64,000 nt of DNA. It comes from Granulicatella seriolae. Lineage in GTDB: Bacteria > Bacillota > Bacilli > Lactobacillales > Aerococcaceae. The stretch covers positions 88,844 to 152,843 of the forward strand of contig NZ_JANHNZ010000005.1 in assembly GCF_024543085.1 (NCBI RefSeq). The letters run 5' to 3'. Made by a program: the position numbers and the translations under genes. Below the pieces are notes generated by a model that was not told where the DNA came from, searched no databases, and saw nothing but the letters and a program-made list of their open reading frames with translations. Of the stretch, positions 46,939-55,803 are shown in pieces. Each line of letters opens with the position of its first letter. Position 1 is the stretch's first letter.

Positions 46939-47154
46939 ATGGGAGTGAGTTACAGACCTTTATGGATAGAATTGGCGAAACGAGATATGAGAAAAATTGA
47001 TTTTCAAAAGAAATGCAAAATCTCATCCAATTTACTAGCCAATATGGGAAAGAATGAATATATATCGATGAAAAATCTGGAAGTGATTTGTCGAGAGTTA
47101 GATGTTACGCCAAATCAAGTGATTGAGTTTAGAGAGGAGAAAATAGATGGCTAA
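46939..47154 (+). CDS. Small helix-turn-helix regulator (Cro/CI-like, YozG type)
   Basis: The 71-residue protein has a single HTH (DFQKKCKISSNLLANMGKNE; MKNLEVICRELDVTPNQVIEF). It overlaps the start of the methylase by eight bases and is likely its controller (C-protein-like). GGGAGG fits the ATG at 46939; an earlier ATG at 46933 has no spacing. AT content is higher than in rlmD, in line with an acquired restriction-modification island. Confidence 0.85.
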   Translation: MGVSYRPLWIELAKRDMRKIDFQKKCKISSNLLANMGKNEYISMKNLEVICRELDVTPNQVIEFREEKIDG

Positions 47155-48319
47155 GCGAGAAGCAAATACTGATCTTTGGGTTTATGATATGCTCAAAGAT
47201 GTGAATATAGATAAATGTTTTTCGGCACAGGGTAGCACAATATTAGAAGTGAATAAAGCACTCTCTACAGCTTCAAAAAGAGGAACAGGGCAAGTAGGTT
47301 TTCCAGAGTATGTTGGAGTTGTAAAGGATTTTTTAATTGTCATTGAAAATAAAGCTGACATCAATAAACATATAAATCGTGATGAAAATGAACTGATAAA
47401 AACTGACGTGAAGTCGATAACAGATTATGCTGTGAATGGAGCATTGTTTTATGGACTTCATTTAAGTAAGAATACTTCTTATAAAAAAATCATCGCACTT
47501 GGAATTAGTGGTAATGAAAAAATTCATAGCATTAGTCCAATCTTTATAGATGAAAGGGGTAATTATAGAGAGTTAAAGGAACTAGAAACTTTCGTTTCTT
47601 TCAGAGAAGATAACATCATAGAATATTATGAGAGAGAAATATTACAGTCTAAAACTGATGATGTCTTGAAGACGGAAGAGGTTCTTAAAATTGCCAAATC
47701 ACTTCATGAGGATTTGAGAAATTATGGCAACTTAGAAGATAAAAATAAACCACTTATTATCTCTGGGATTCTGCTTGCTCTTTCTGAGATAGAACATAAG
47801 AATTTTGACATTGATGACTTAAATGGTGATCGAATCCGAACGGATGGGGAGAAAATCTATAAGGCGATTCAAGATAATTTAAGACGTGCCAATGTTAGTC
47901 CTGAGGTTAAAAGAGATAAACTTTTAAGTGAGTTTAATATCATAAAAAATAGCAATAAAATCAATGAAATAGAACCGACATTAAGAAAAACCCCCTTAAA
48001 ACATTTTACTGAAATACTCTATAAGAATATTTTTACCAGTCTGAAATATAATAGCTCTTCTGAAGATTATATCGGTCGTTTTTATGGTGAATTTATGAGC
48101 TATAGTGGTGGGGATGGTCAAACTTTAGGAATCATCCTTACACCAAAACATATTACAGAATTATTCTGTGATTTACTTGATTTAAAGCCAGAAGATAAAG
48201 TTATGGATCCTTGCTGTGGGGAGGATGTCATAATAGTGACAAGGGGTAAAAACGCTGTATTTAATAGGGTTTTGAAGCTTCCACAAAGTCACAAAACGAT
48301 AAATTGGTGTGCTGCTTAG
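47147..48319 (+). pseudogene. N6-adenine DNA methylase with N-terminal nuclease-like domain, truncated by the ICE
   Basis: About 360 residues are genuine. The N-terminal part carries a PD-(D/E)xK-like pattern (FPEYVGVVKDFLIVIENKAD), then a helical region, then the start of the methylase domain up to motif I, VMDPCCG. There the natural DPCCGTGGF is replaced by EDVIIVTRGKN and unrelated sequence to a stop at 48319. The break at about 48222 marks the left junction of the integrated element. The remainder should lie at the far end of the element, outside the window. No catalytic NPPY motif is present here, so the enzyme should be inactive. Confidence 0.85.
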
Positions 48320-48461
48320 AGCTTTTATGCAAGAAATGAGGGCTGTACGCAGCACATCAGCGACCCCTTTATAATCTAAATACTTAAAGTAAATTTGAAT
48401 TTAATGTGTTTTTTTCTCGAAGGTGTAATACTTGTATTAACAAAAAGATTGGAGTGTTAAT

Positions 48462-49244
48462 ATGGATTTAAAGGATTTCTATTTCCACAATATACAAGAG
48501 GATGAATATCATCATCGTTTTTATGACTCAATTGAGAATGTTAATAAGATATACAACATATTTGATGGATATAAGGAGGTAGAGAACTATGAATTTGAGG
48601 TGTATGATGCAGAGGAAGCTATAACAAAATTCAGGGAATTATGCCAACCTGAAGCAGATGTTTCTAGTAATGAAAACACATGTTGGTTTTATCTTATATC
48701 GTATTATTTATATAAAGTTGGATATGAGATACAGGAATTTCCTAGATTACTTGCACGACCACCTATGGATCCTAGCAGTTTTACCTATGGAGAAATTAGA
48801 AATAAAATTATTGCTCAGGGTGATGATGATAATGGAACTGTTAGGTATGCTGTTAGAAGGAAATTTGTCGCAAGTTTGATATTTAAACAGAAGTCAACCC
48901 ATGTGGACATAGATGATTCAATTAATCAAAAGTTTGTTGAGATATCAAATCGGCAAGCTACTTTCAGTAATATGAGCACCGATGAAAAACTTGCGGAAAT
49001 AGCAAACTTAATAGAAAGCTTATTAAAGAAAAATGGCAAGTTTCTTACACTCGATTATTCTGAGATTTGTTTTGGCTACATGTCAAATGATTTAGTAACT
49101 AGCTATAGGAAAAAAATGCATTGCTTTAGGCATGCTACTGACGATGCAATAGCAGAAAGAAAAATCTATACGGAAGAGCAAAAAAGCTTTTTTATAGATT
49201 ACGGATTGACTATTGTTAAAGTGATTCATTCTTTATTGAAATAA
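48462..49244 (+). CDS. Unrecognised protein at the ICE left edge (possible defence cargo)
   Basis: The 260-residue acidic soluble protein has no family I can name. Its C-terminal third ends FRHATDDAIAERKIYTEEQK then a helix with IDYGLTIVKVIHSLL, reminiscent of HEPN or abortive-infection C-terminal domains, where Arg and His lie near a helix end. Composition is AT-rich. It has its own leader (TTGGAGTGTTAAT before the ATG) and is followed by a terminator, so it is separate from the conjugation operon. Location between the element end and RepA fits accessory cargo. Function is unknown. Confidence 0.7.
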   Translation: MDLKDFYFHNIQEDEYHHRFYDSIENVNKIYNIFDGYKEVENYEFEVYDAEEAITKFRELCQPEADVSSNENTCWFYLISYYLYKVGYEIQEFPRLLARPPMDPSSFTYGEIRNKIIAQGDDDNGTVRYAVRRKFVASLIFKQKSTHVDIDDSINQKFVEISNRQATFSNMSTDEKLAEIANLIESLLKKNGKFLTLDYSEICFGYMSNDLVTSYRKKMHCFRHATDDAIAERKIYTEEQKSFFIDYGLTIVKVIHSLLK

Positions 49245-49283
49245 GAGTTTTCAGTAATTAAAAATTAAATATGAGATGGACAA

Positions 49284-49317
49284 GCGATTAGAGATAAAAA
49301 TCTAGTCGTTTTTTTTA
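49284..49317 (+). terminator. Terminator before the ICE replication operon
   Basis: Stem CGATTAGA/TCTAGTCG (one G-U pair) is followed by T8. A similar AGCGATT/AGTCGCT hairpin occurs at 54030, before the element's ssb. Confidence 0.7.
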
Positions 49318-49341
49318 TGCCCAAAAGAAAGGAGGAAAGGC

Positions 49342-50103
49342 GTGGAATTTGAATATTACCACAACAATGATGGTGATCAGTTTCGATATATTCAGTTGCC
49401 AACCATCTTGTTAGAACATGAATATTTTTCTGGTTTGTCTTTGGAAGCCATCGTCTTGTATTCCATGATGCTTAACCGAATAAGTTTGTCATTTAGGAAC
49501 GGTTGGATTGATGAGCACTCAAGAGTATATATCTATTTCACATTGGAAGAGGTCATGAAAAAACTTAGATGCAAATCACAAAAAGCAACGAAGATTATAG
49601 CTGAACTTGACGTGGATAAAGGGATAGGACTGATTGAGAGGAAAAGGCAAGGCCTTGGAAAGCCAACAATTATTTACGTGAAAAACTTCATGAGTATTTT
49701 TAAGAATCAAGACTACGGAAAAACAGAAGTCCAGACTAGTGAAAATCAAAACTCTGGAACTTTGAAAAACAGAAGTCCAGACTGCGGTAAATCAAAATCT
49801 AACTATATAGATATTAGTGAACTTGATTTAAGAAAGAATGATATGAGGAGTGACACCTCCCTTTTTGGTTTATTTGAAAATGTCATCTTAACTCAAGAAG
49901 ACTATGAAGAACTCTCAAGAACGATTGTTGAAGATCTAGATGGTTTGATAGATCGGTTATCAGCCTACATGACTTCAACTGGAAAGACCTATAAGAATCA
50001 TAAAGCAACGCTTTTATCCTGGCACTTACAGGATGAAAAGAAATATAAAAAGAAATCAACCGTACTTAGCTACGATGATTATGACAAAGGAGAACACTTG
50101 TGA
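49342..50103 (+). CDS. Replication initiator A, N-terminal domain protein (RepA_N)
   Basis: The 253-residue protein has a RepA_N winged-helix domain (about 1-120: RYIQLPTILLEHEYFSGLS, EAIVLYSMMLNRISLSFRNG, IYFTLEEVMKKL). A less conserved tail with YKNHKATLLSWHLQDEKKY resembles DnaD-like loading regions. It probably starts replication of the excised circular element. GTG at 49342 follows AAAGGAGGAAAG. It is first of a tightly packed operon; its stop overlaps the next start. Confidence 0.9.
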   Translation: MEFEYYHNNDGDQFRYIQLPTILLEHEYFSGLSLEAIVLYSMMLNRISLSFRNGWIDEHSRVYIYFTLEEVMKKLRCKSQKATKIIAELDVDKGIGLIERKRQGLGKPTIIYVKNFMSIFKNQDYGKTEVQTSENQNSGTLKNRSPDCGKSKSNYIDISELDLRKNDMRSDTSLFGLFENVILTQEDYEELSRTIVEDLDGLIDRLSAYMTSTGKTYKNHKATLLSWHLQDEKKYKKKSTVLSYDDYDKGEHL

Positions 50104-50933
50104 TGAGTGAAATGAAGAAAATTAGAATGGGAGAAGCAAGTTTTAGCTACTCTCCAGAAACAGCCTATGAGAAAAATGGCAACGTCTATTGCAACACATG
50201 CCATGAACAGATTAATGGCGAAGTAATCAATATGATGGGCACTTGGATGTGCTTTAGAATTCAGTGCCAGTGTGAAAAAGAAGAAGAAAAAAGATGGAAG
50301 GAACAGGAGCGAGTAATGCGAGTAAATCAATTAAAGGACACCTGTTTTACTAACCCGAAGCAGAGAAACTACACGATAGATAAATGTCTTATCAGTAATG
50401 AAAAAACAATGGGAGTTGTTTCTAACTACATCAAGAAATTTGATGAGGTTCGCAAAAAGAATGTTGGTCTTCTCTTTTTCGGTGAAGTTGGTAGCGGTAA
50501 AAGCTATCTGGCCGCAGCGATAGCAAATGCAGTGATGGAAGAATATGAAATTACTTGCAAGTTGAGAAACTTCTCCCAAATTATCAATGATTTGCAGTCA
50601 GGCGGATTCGACCTAGACAAGAATCGATATATTGATTCATTGGTAAAAACCCCACTGCTTATCTTGGATGACTTAGGAATTGAGAGAAATACACCATACG
50701 CCTTAGAGCAAGTTTATAACATCATTAATGGTCGAAGTTTACAAGGATTGCCAACCATTATTACCACTAATTTAAGTATTGAAGATATCAAGAACCATAC
50801 TGAAAGTATTGAACTGAAAAGAATTTATTCAAGAGTTTTGGAAATGTGCATACCAGTTTTAGTCAGTGGAGCAGATATCAGAGAACAAATTCATAAAAAG
50901 AAAATACAGGAATCAAGAGAGCTACTCTTATAG
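50103..50933 (+). CDS. DnaC/IstB-like ATPase (helicase loader)
   Basis: The 276-residue protein has an N-terminal zinc-ribbon-like part (CNTCHEQ..CFRIQCQCEK, about 23-60). An AAA+ ATPase domain follows with Walker A GEVGSGKSYLAAA, Walker B LLILDDLG and sensor ITTNLS. It would load helicase at the element's origin together with RepA. The start at 50103 overlaps the repA stop by one base; GTG at 50100 is an alternative. AAAGGAG lies inside the end of repA. Confidence 0.9.
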   Translation: MSEMKKIRMGEASFSYSPETAYEKNGNVYCNTCHEQINGEVINMMGTWMCFRIQCQCEKEEEKRWKEQERVMRVNQLKDTCFTNPKQRNYTIDKCLISNEKTMGVVSNYIKKFDEVRKKNVGLLFFGEVGSGKSYLAAAIANAVMEEYEITCKLRNFSQIINDLQSGGFDLDKNRYIDSLVKTPLLILDDLGIERNTPYALEQVYNIINGRSLQGLPTIITTNLSIEDIKNHTESIELKRIYSRVLEMCIPVLVSGADIREQIHKKKIQESRELLL

Positions 50934-50945
50934 GAGGTGATGAAC

Positions 50946-51434
50946 ATGATTAATGAAGAAACGAGCAACAAAACCTTGCACATGGAGCTGCAAGCAGCAA
51001 AATTATCAGCAAAAGGAATAGAAAAACTTGTAAAGGATCTACTTTATAAGATAGACCAACAGAAGCAGAGCCTTGATAGCTACCTAAAAAATTCCTCAAA
51101 GGAAGTCACCGTGAAAGAGATGGTGAAAAAGGGGCAACTTGAGGAGTTAGAGGTTAAAGATAGTGACCTAAAGGAACTGAAAAAAGAACTCAATAAAAAT
51201 GGAGTGAAGTTTTCAGTGATGAAAGATAAGGAAACGGGAAATCACTCGGTATTCTTTCAAGCTAAAGATACGGCGGTTATGGAGAAGGCATTTCGTAATA
51301 CCTTAGCTACTGTTGATAAAAAGGAAGCGAAGAAAGATTCGGTGATTCAATCCATCGATAAATACAAACAAGCGATGAGAAATACTACCACAAAGGATAA
51401 GGTGAAAAATAAGCAAAAGGAGCAAAGTCTATGA
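50946..51434 (+). CDS. PcfB/DUF3801 conjugation protein
   Basis: The 162-residue protein of the DUF3801 family has LHMELQAAKLSAKGIEKLVK, VTVKEMVKKGQLEEL and GVKFSVMKDKETGNHSVFFQ. Relatives such as PcfB of pCF10 help join relaxase and coupling protein. A Lys-rich tail suggests nucleic-acid contact. ATG 50946 follows GGAGG with eight-base spacing. It overlaps the next gene by four bases. Confidence 0.85.
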   Translation: MINEETSNKTLHMELQAAKLSAKGIEKLVKDLLYKIDQQKQSLDSYLKNSSKEVTVKEMVKKGQLEELEVKDSDLKELKKELNKNGVKFSVMKDKETGNHSVFFQAKDTAVMEKAFRNTLATVDKKEAKKDSVIQSIDKYKQAMRNTTTKDKVKNKQKEQSL

Positions 51435-52180
51435 GAGAAAATCAAATACAACAATTTCAGAATCAACATTTTGGGAATCTCACTGTCATAGAAATCGATG
51501 GTGAGTTTTTCTTTATCGGAAAAGAAGTAGCAGAGCTACTGGGATATAAGAATACTAGCAGGGATGTGAATCGGCATGTTGATGAAGAAGATCGCTGCAT
51601 ATTTCAAAACTACCAAAACGGTAGTTTTGAAAATATACCAAATCGAGGGGTTACCATTATCAATGAATCAGGGCTTTACAGTTTGATTTTATTATCAAAA
51701 CTTCCGAGTGCAAAAGCCTTCAAACACTGGGTTACAAAAGAAGTTTTACCAAGCATTCGAAAACATGGTGGCTATATTAAAAATCAAGAAGAAAAATCAA
51801 ATGAAGAAATTCTTGCCAGTGCAGTACTGGTTGCTCAGCGTGTAATTCTGGAAAAAGAAAAAGCGATTGAGCAGTTAAAACCAAAAGCAGATTATTATGA
51901 TCAGCTGGTGAATCAAAATCTTTTAACAAACTTCAGAAATACGGCAAAGGAGTTAAAAGTACCGCAAAACAAATTCATTGCATTTTTACTGGAAAACAAA
52001 TATCTCTACCGAGATAAATATGAGCGTCTTCTCCCCTATGCACAGAAAAACAATGGCTACTTTGAAATTAAGGAATGGTACAACTTCTATAATGATTTAG
52101 TTGGGATTCAAACCATGGTAACACCAAAAGGTCGTGAGCATTTTCTGATTCTGATTGGAGGTGATGTCACTTGTGACTAG
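51431..52180 (+). CDS. BRO-N/KilA-C phage-type antirepressor
   Basis: The 249-residue protein has a BRO-N domain (about 12-110: IDGEFFFIGKEVAELLGYKN, VTIINESGLYSLILLSKLPS, WVTKEVLPSIRKHGGY) and a KilA-C/antirepressor C-terminal domain (LKPKADYYDQL, LLENKYLYRD, IQTMVTPKGREHF). Such proteins titrate repressors or control element induction. The frame contains a perfect 13-bp inverted repeat (51602-51632) coding for FQNYQNGSFEN. It lies within the replication-transfer operon and overlaps its neighbours on both sides. Confidence 0.9.
   Translation: MRENQIQQFQNQHFGNLTVIEIDGEFFFIGKEVAELLGYKNTSRDVNRHVDEEDRCIFQNYQNGSFENIPNRGVTIINESGLYSLILLSKLPSAKAFKHWVTKEVLPSIRKHGGYIKNQEEKSNEEILASAVLVAQRVILEKEKAIEQLKPKADYYDQLVNQNLLTNFRNTAKELKVPQNKFIAFLLENKYLYRDKYERLLPYAQKNNGYFEIKEWYNFYNDLVGIQTMVTPKGREHFLILIGGDVTCD
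51602..51632. repeat. Perfect 13-bp inverted repeat within the antirepressor gene
   Basis: Arms TTTCAAAACTACC and GGTAGTTTTGAAA, loop AAAAC. The same palindrome, with one mismatch, lies at 46705-46735 outside the element. Confidence 0.9.
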
Positions 52181-53957
52181 TAAAATACTTCAAGATATAA
52201 AGTCTGTGTTTATAGGGCAGGATTGGAAAAAACTACTGAAAGTAAATATTCCATATCTTGCCTTTTTCTATGTTGGTAATATTTTTTCAGCTCATGTAAG
52301 AGCCTACCTAGGTGGCGATATTATTGACCGAATTATGACTGCCATCTTAGAACTGGGGACAATGACACTTATTCCTAGTCTTAATATGAATGATTTATTA
52401 GTAGGCATAGCCGTTGCAGGACTTATGAAATTCATCGTCTACACCAAAGGTAAGAAAGCCAAGAAGTTTCGAGAAGGAAAAGAATATGGCTCTGCTAGAT
52501 GGGGAACGCCCAAAGACATTAAGCCCTATATCGATGAGAAATACGACAACAATGTACTATTTACAAATACTGAAAGGCTAACCATGAATGGTAGACCAAA
52601 CAATCCCAAATATGCCAGAAATAAGAATGTACTGGTAATCGGTGGTTCAGGATCAGGAAAAACGAGATTCTTCGTAAAACCAAATCTCATGCAAATGCAC
52701 TCTTCCTATGTAGTGACTGACCCGAAAGGCACGATTGTCTTAGAGTGTGGAAAGATGCTTGAAGATCATGGTTACGAGATAAAAATTCTAAACACCATCA
52801 ATTTTAAAAAAAGTATGAAATACAATCCCTTTGCCTATCTGAAAAGCGAGAAAGACATTTTGAAACTGGTTCAAACAATTATCGCCAATACCAAAGGTGA
52901 GGGAGACAAAGCGGGTGAAGATTTTTGGGTCAAGGCTGAAAAACTATATTACACAGCCCTTATTGGCTACATCTATTATGAAGCTCCAAGGGAAGAAAAG
53001 AACTTTAAAACACTTCTAGACATGATTGATGCTTCTGAGGTTCGTGAAGATGATGAAAGCTATATGAACCCAATCGATCGCTTATTTGAAGCCTTAGAGA
53101 AGAAACACCCTACCCATTTTGCCGTGAAGCAATATAAGAAATACAAGCTGGCTGCTGGAAAAACAGCAAAGAGTATTCTCATCTCATGTGGTGCAAGGCT
53201 CGCTCCTTTTGATATTGAAGAGTTAAGGGAGCTGATGAGTGAAGATGAAATGGCACTAGATACAATAGGTGATAAAAAGACGGCACTCTTTGTCATTATT
53301 TCAGATACGGATGACACCTTTAATTTCGTAGTTTCTATCATGTATTCTCAACTCTTTAATCTTCTGTGTGATAAGGCAGATGATGTGTATGGAGGCAGAC
53401 TTCCTGTGCATGTTCGTTTCTTACTGGATGAGTTTGCAAATATTGGATTAATTCCGAAGTTTGAAAAGCTCATTGCAACGATTCGTTCAAGAGAAATTTC
53501 AGCAAGTATAATCTTGCAATCACAATCTCAGCTCAAAGCTATCTACAAAGATCATGCAGATACCATTATTGGTAACTGTGATAGCACTTTGTTCCTTGGT
53601 GGAAAAGAGAAAACGACACTCAAGGAACTCTCTGAAACACTGGGGAAAGAAACTATTGACCTTTATAACACATCGGAAACCAGAAGCAATCAAAAGTCCT
53701 TTGGTCTCAACTATCAAAAAGTTGGTAAAGAGCTGATGAGCCAAGATGAAATAACAGTGATGGATGGTGGGAAATGCATCTTTCAGTTAAGAGGGGTCCG
53801 CCCGTTCTTGTCAGATAAATTTGATATCACCAAGCACAAGAATTATAAGCTTCTAGAAGATTACGATAAGAAAAATTTATTTGATGTAGAGAAGTATATG
53901 AAGCGAGTCGGTAAGGCAAGGATCACAGCCAATACAAAGTTAAACACCATAAGCTGA
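52173..53957 (+). CDS. VirD4-type coupling protein (TraG/TraD ATPase)
   Basis: The protein of about 594 residues has two N-terminal membrane spans (about 25-45, 65-95). A TraG/VirD4 ATPase follows with Walker A GGSGSGKTRF (about 158), the KYNPFAYLKSEKDI segment, Walker B-like VRFLLDEFANIG, and C-terminal LGGKEKTTLKELSETLG. It brings the relaxase-DNA complex to the type IV secretion channel. GTG 52173 fits the GGAGGTGAT spacing, while ATG 52155 and 52164 lie within or next to the ribosome site. Confidence 0.92.
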   Translation: MTSKILQDIKSVFIGQDWKKLLKVNIPYLAFFYVGNIFSAHVRAYLGGDIIDRIMTAILELGTMTLIPSLNMNDLLVGIAVAGLMKFIVYTKGKKAKKFREGKEYGSARWGTPKDIKPYIDEKYDNNVLFTNTERLTMNGRPNNPKYARNKNVLVIGGSGSGKTRFFVKPNLMQMHSSYVVTDPKGTIVLECGKMLEDHGYEIKILNTINFKKSMKYNPFAYLKSEKDILKLVQTIIANTKGEGDKAGEDFWVKAEKLYYTALIGYIYYEAPREEKNFKTLLDMIDASEVREDDESYMNPIDRLFEALEKKHPTHFAVKQYKKYKLAAGKTAKSILISCGARLAPFDIEELRELMSEDEMALDTIGDKKTALFVIISDTDDTFNFVVSIMYSQLFNLLCDKADDVYGGRLPVHVRFLLDEFANIGLIPKFEKLIATIRSREISASIILQSQSQLKAIYKDHADTIIGNCDSTLFLGGKEKTTLKELSETLGKETIDLYNTSETRSNQKSFGLNYQKVGKELMSQDEITVMDGGKCIFQLRGVRPFLSDKFDITKHKNYKLLEDYDKKNLFDVEKYMKRVGKARITANTKLNTIS

Positions 53958-53977
53958 TTCAGGAGAAAGGAGCTTAA

Positions 53978-54031
53978 ATGAAAAGGATAAGAAGTCCCAC
54001 TAAAAATTTAATAGCAGAATGTATCAGTTAA
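53978..54031 (+). CDS. 17-residue leader-like ORF
   Basis: MKRIRSPTKNLIAECIS has a strong AGGAGAAAGGAG site just upstream, and its stop overlaps the first base of the hairpin at 54030. This looks like a leader peptide or a remnant of a longer gene. Placement between VirD4 and ssb suggests a role in transcription or translation control of the downstream transfer genes; no homologue is recalled. Confidence 0.4.
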   Translation: MKRIRSPTKNLIAECIS

Positions 54032-54067
54032 GCGATTGAAAGAGAAAGAAATCTTCCAGTCGCTTTT
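54030..54067 (+). terminator. Attenuator/terminator hairpin within the transfer operon
   Basis: Stem AAGCGATTG/CAGTCGCTT (one G-U pair) is followed by T7. Genes continue downstream in the same direction, so it may act as a partial terminator. Confidence 0.65.
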
Positions 54068-54099
54068 TTAATTTCAAAGAAAACAGGAGAAAAAGATAA

Positions 54100-54411
54100 A
54101 TGGAAATGAATTTAGAGATGATTAACATCAATGCAAACCTAGTTAAAGAACCAGTCTTTAGTAGTTTTGAGAAAAATGGAGAAACCATTGAAGTGGTGAA
54201 CTTCACTTTGGTAAAAAGCTATGGCAAGGACAAAGAATATACCAATTGCTCAGCCTATGGCGAGAAGGTAGAGCTTGCAAGAGAGCTTAGACCAGGCGAT
54301 TTCGTTCATGTCTTTGGTTACTTCAAAGAGAGGGTCAAGGGTGATAAGACCTATAAAAATTTCATCGTCAAATCATATAACAAAATCACAGAAAACAAGG
54401 AGGAAGAATAA
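54100..54411 (+). CDS. ICE single-stranded DNA-binding protein
   Basis: The 103-residue OB-fold protein (MININANLVKEPVF, EVVNFTLVKSYGKDKEY, RPGDFVHVFGYFKERV) is of the SSB type carried by conjugative elements. It would coat the transferred or replicating strand. It is shorter than and unlike the chromosomal ssb at 39104. Its stop overlaps the next ATG (TAATG). Confidence 0.85.
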   Translation: MEMNLEMININANLVKEPVFSSFEKNGETIEVVNFTLVKSYGKDKEYTNCSAYGEKVELARELRPGDFVHVFGYFKERVKGDKTYKNFIVKSYNKITENKEEE

Positions 54412-54626
54412 TGGGATTTTTTGTAGAAGGCGTTAACGTATTAAAAACCTTAGTCATGGCACTAGGAGCAGGTCTAGGAGCATGGGGCGTTATCAACCTA
54501 ATGGAAGGTTACGGGAATGATAACCCTGGTGCAAAGTCACAAGGTATTAAACAGCTAATGGCTGGTGGAGGTATCACACTGATTGCAATGAAACTTATTC
54601 CACTACTTGCAGATGTATTGAATTAA
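54411..54626 (+). CDS. Maff2-family small membrane protein (pilin/VirB2-like)
   Basis: The 71-residue protein has two hydrophobic helices (NVLKTLVMALGAGLGAWGVI; GGGITLIAMKLIPLLADVL) joined by a Gly/Asn/Asp-rich loop. Maff2 proteins are found at this place in Tn1549-like elements; size and topology resemble VirB2-type subunits, but that role is inferred. AAGGAGGAAGA lies in the end of ssb. Confidence 0.88.
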   Translation: MGFFVEGVNVLKTLVMALGAGLGAWGVINLMEGYGNDNPGAKSQGIKQLMAGGGITLIAMKLIPLLADVLN

Positions 54627-54638
54627 GGAGCGTAACTT

Positions 54639-55502
54639 ATGTTTGGAATTTTCGATAAAATTACAGAGTTCTTTAAGGAACTACTCATCGGAGGTATCCA
54701 AGCAAACCTTGAATCGATGTTCTTAGACATCAACAATCAAGTGGCGTCAGTCGCAAGCGATGTAGGGCAAACACCTATGGGATGGAATGGAGAAGTCTTT
54801 AATTTCATTAAGACGATCAACAACAATGTCATTATCCCGATTGCAGGACTGATAATCACAGCTGTACTTTGTATTGAGCTCATTAATCTGGTGATGCAGA
54901 AAAACAACATGCATGACTCTGATACCTTTGAGTTATTCAAGTACATTATCAAAATGTGGGTGGCAGTCTATCTTGTCACCCATGCTTTTGATTTCAGTAT
55001 GGCAGTCTTTGATGTTGCCCAGAGTTTAGTAAATCAAGCAGCAGGAGTAATCAACACCAGTGCGGTAGTTTCAGTGGATCAAGTCGCAGAGATGGTTGCA
55101 CTGCTTGCTGATAAAGGGATAGGAGAACTCATTATGATTCTTCTTGAAACTTCTCTGGTGAAAATTTCAATCCAAGCAATCTCCCTAATTATCACAGTCG
55201 TGGTATATGGCCGTATGTTTGAGATTTATATCTACAGCTCAGTGTCTGCCATTCCTTTTGCCACGATGGGAAATAAGGAGTGGGGACAAATTGGCAACAA
55301 TTACATCAAGGGACTATTTGCCCTAGGACTTCAAGGTTTGTTTTTAATCATATGCTTAGGCGTTTACGCTGTGCTTGTAAAGACGATTTCAATTACCGAT
55401 ATCCATACAAGCATCTTCATGGTGTTAGCCTATGCACTCTTATTAGGACTAACGATGTTAAAAACTGGAACACTTGCAAAAAGCATATTAAATGCACATT
55501 AA
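54639..55502 (+). CDS. VirB6/TrbL-like multi-span conjugation protein
   Basis: The 287-residue membrane protein has about six spans (around 60-85, 105-125, 160-190, 195-215, 225-250, 260-280) and an amphipathic N-terminal part. It is typical of the inner-membrane channel component of Gram-positive type IV secretion systems. It sits between Maff2 and PrgI as in related elements. Confidence 0.85.
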   Translation: MFGIFDKITEFFKELLIGGIQANLESMFLDINNQVASVASDVGQTPMGWNGEVFNFIKTINNNVIIPIAGLIITAVLCIELINLVMQKNNMHDSDTFELFKYIIKMWVAVYLVTHAFDFSMAVFDVAQSLVNQAAGVINTSAVVSVDQVAEMVALLADKGIGELIMILLETSLVKISIQAISLIITVVVYGRMFEIYIYSSVSAIPFATMGNKEWGQIGNNYIKGLFALGLQGLFLIICLGVYAVLVKTISITDIHTSIFMVLAYALLLGLTMLKTGTLAKSILNAH

Positions 55503-55520
55503 AACTTTAGGAGGTCACAA

Positions 55521-55793
55521 ATGAAAAGAATAAAAGATAAAGAAAAAATGATAAAGATCGGTGCTGTCATAGGCACTGTAGGCGTAATTGGTGGGATTAT
55601 TTCTACCATTTGCATGAGAAGAAAAATAAGAAAGATCGATGAGAGAATTCGTAATGCAGATGACTATATTAGCGAGTTCTGTGAATTGCAATTAGCAGTC
55701 GATGCTGATTTTGATGAACGGATTAATGCGAATTATGAAGAGATTATTTCGAGCCTAGAGCATATTGAATGTCTTGCAAAGAAACAAGATTAA
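55521..55793 (+). CDS. Small membrane-anchored ICE protein
   Basis: The 90-residue protein has an N-terminal span (IKIGAVIGTVGVIGGIISTI), a basic RRKIRK stretch and a helical acidic tail (DERIRNADDYISEFCE). I do not know its family. It lies among type IV secretion genes with AGGAGG upstream, and is probably a structural or accessory transfer factor. Confidence 0.7.
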   Translation: MKRIKDKEKMIKIGAVIGTVGVIGGIISTICMRRKIRKIDERIRNADDYISEFCELQLAVDADFDERINANYEEIISSLEHIECLAKKQD

Positions 55794-55803
55794 GAGGTGA
55801 ATT

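Noticed and set aside
48330-48410. ICE end repeat or group II intron remnant around GTGCTGC...GCAGCAC
   Set aside because: An inverted repeat is present but with only one element end in view and no intron protein or domain V it cannot be assigned.
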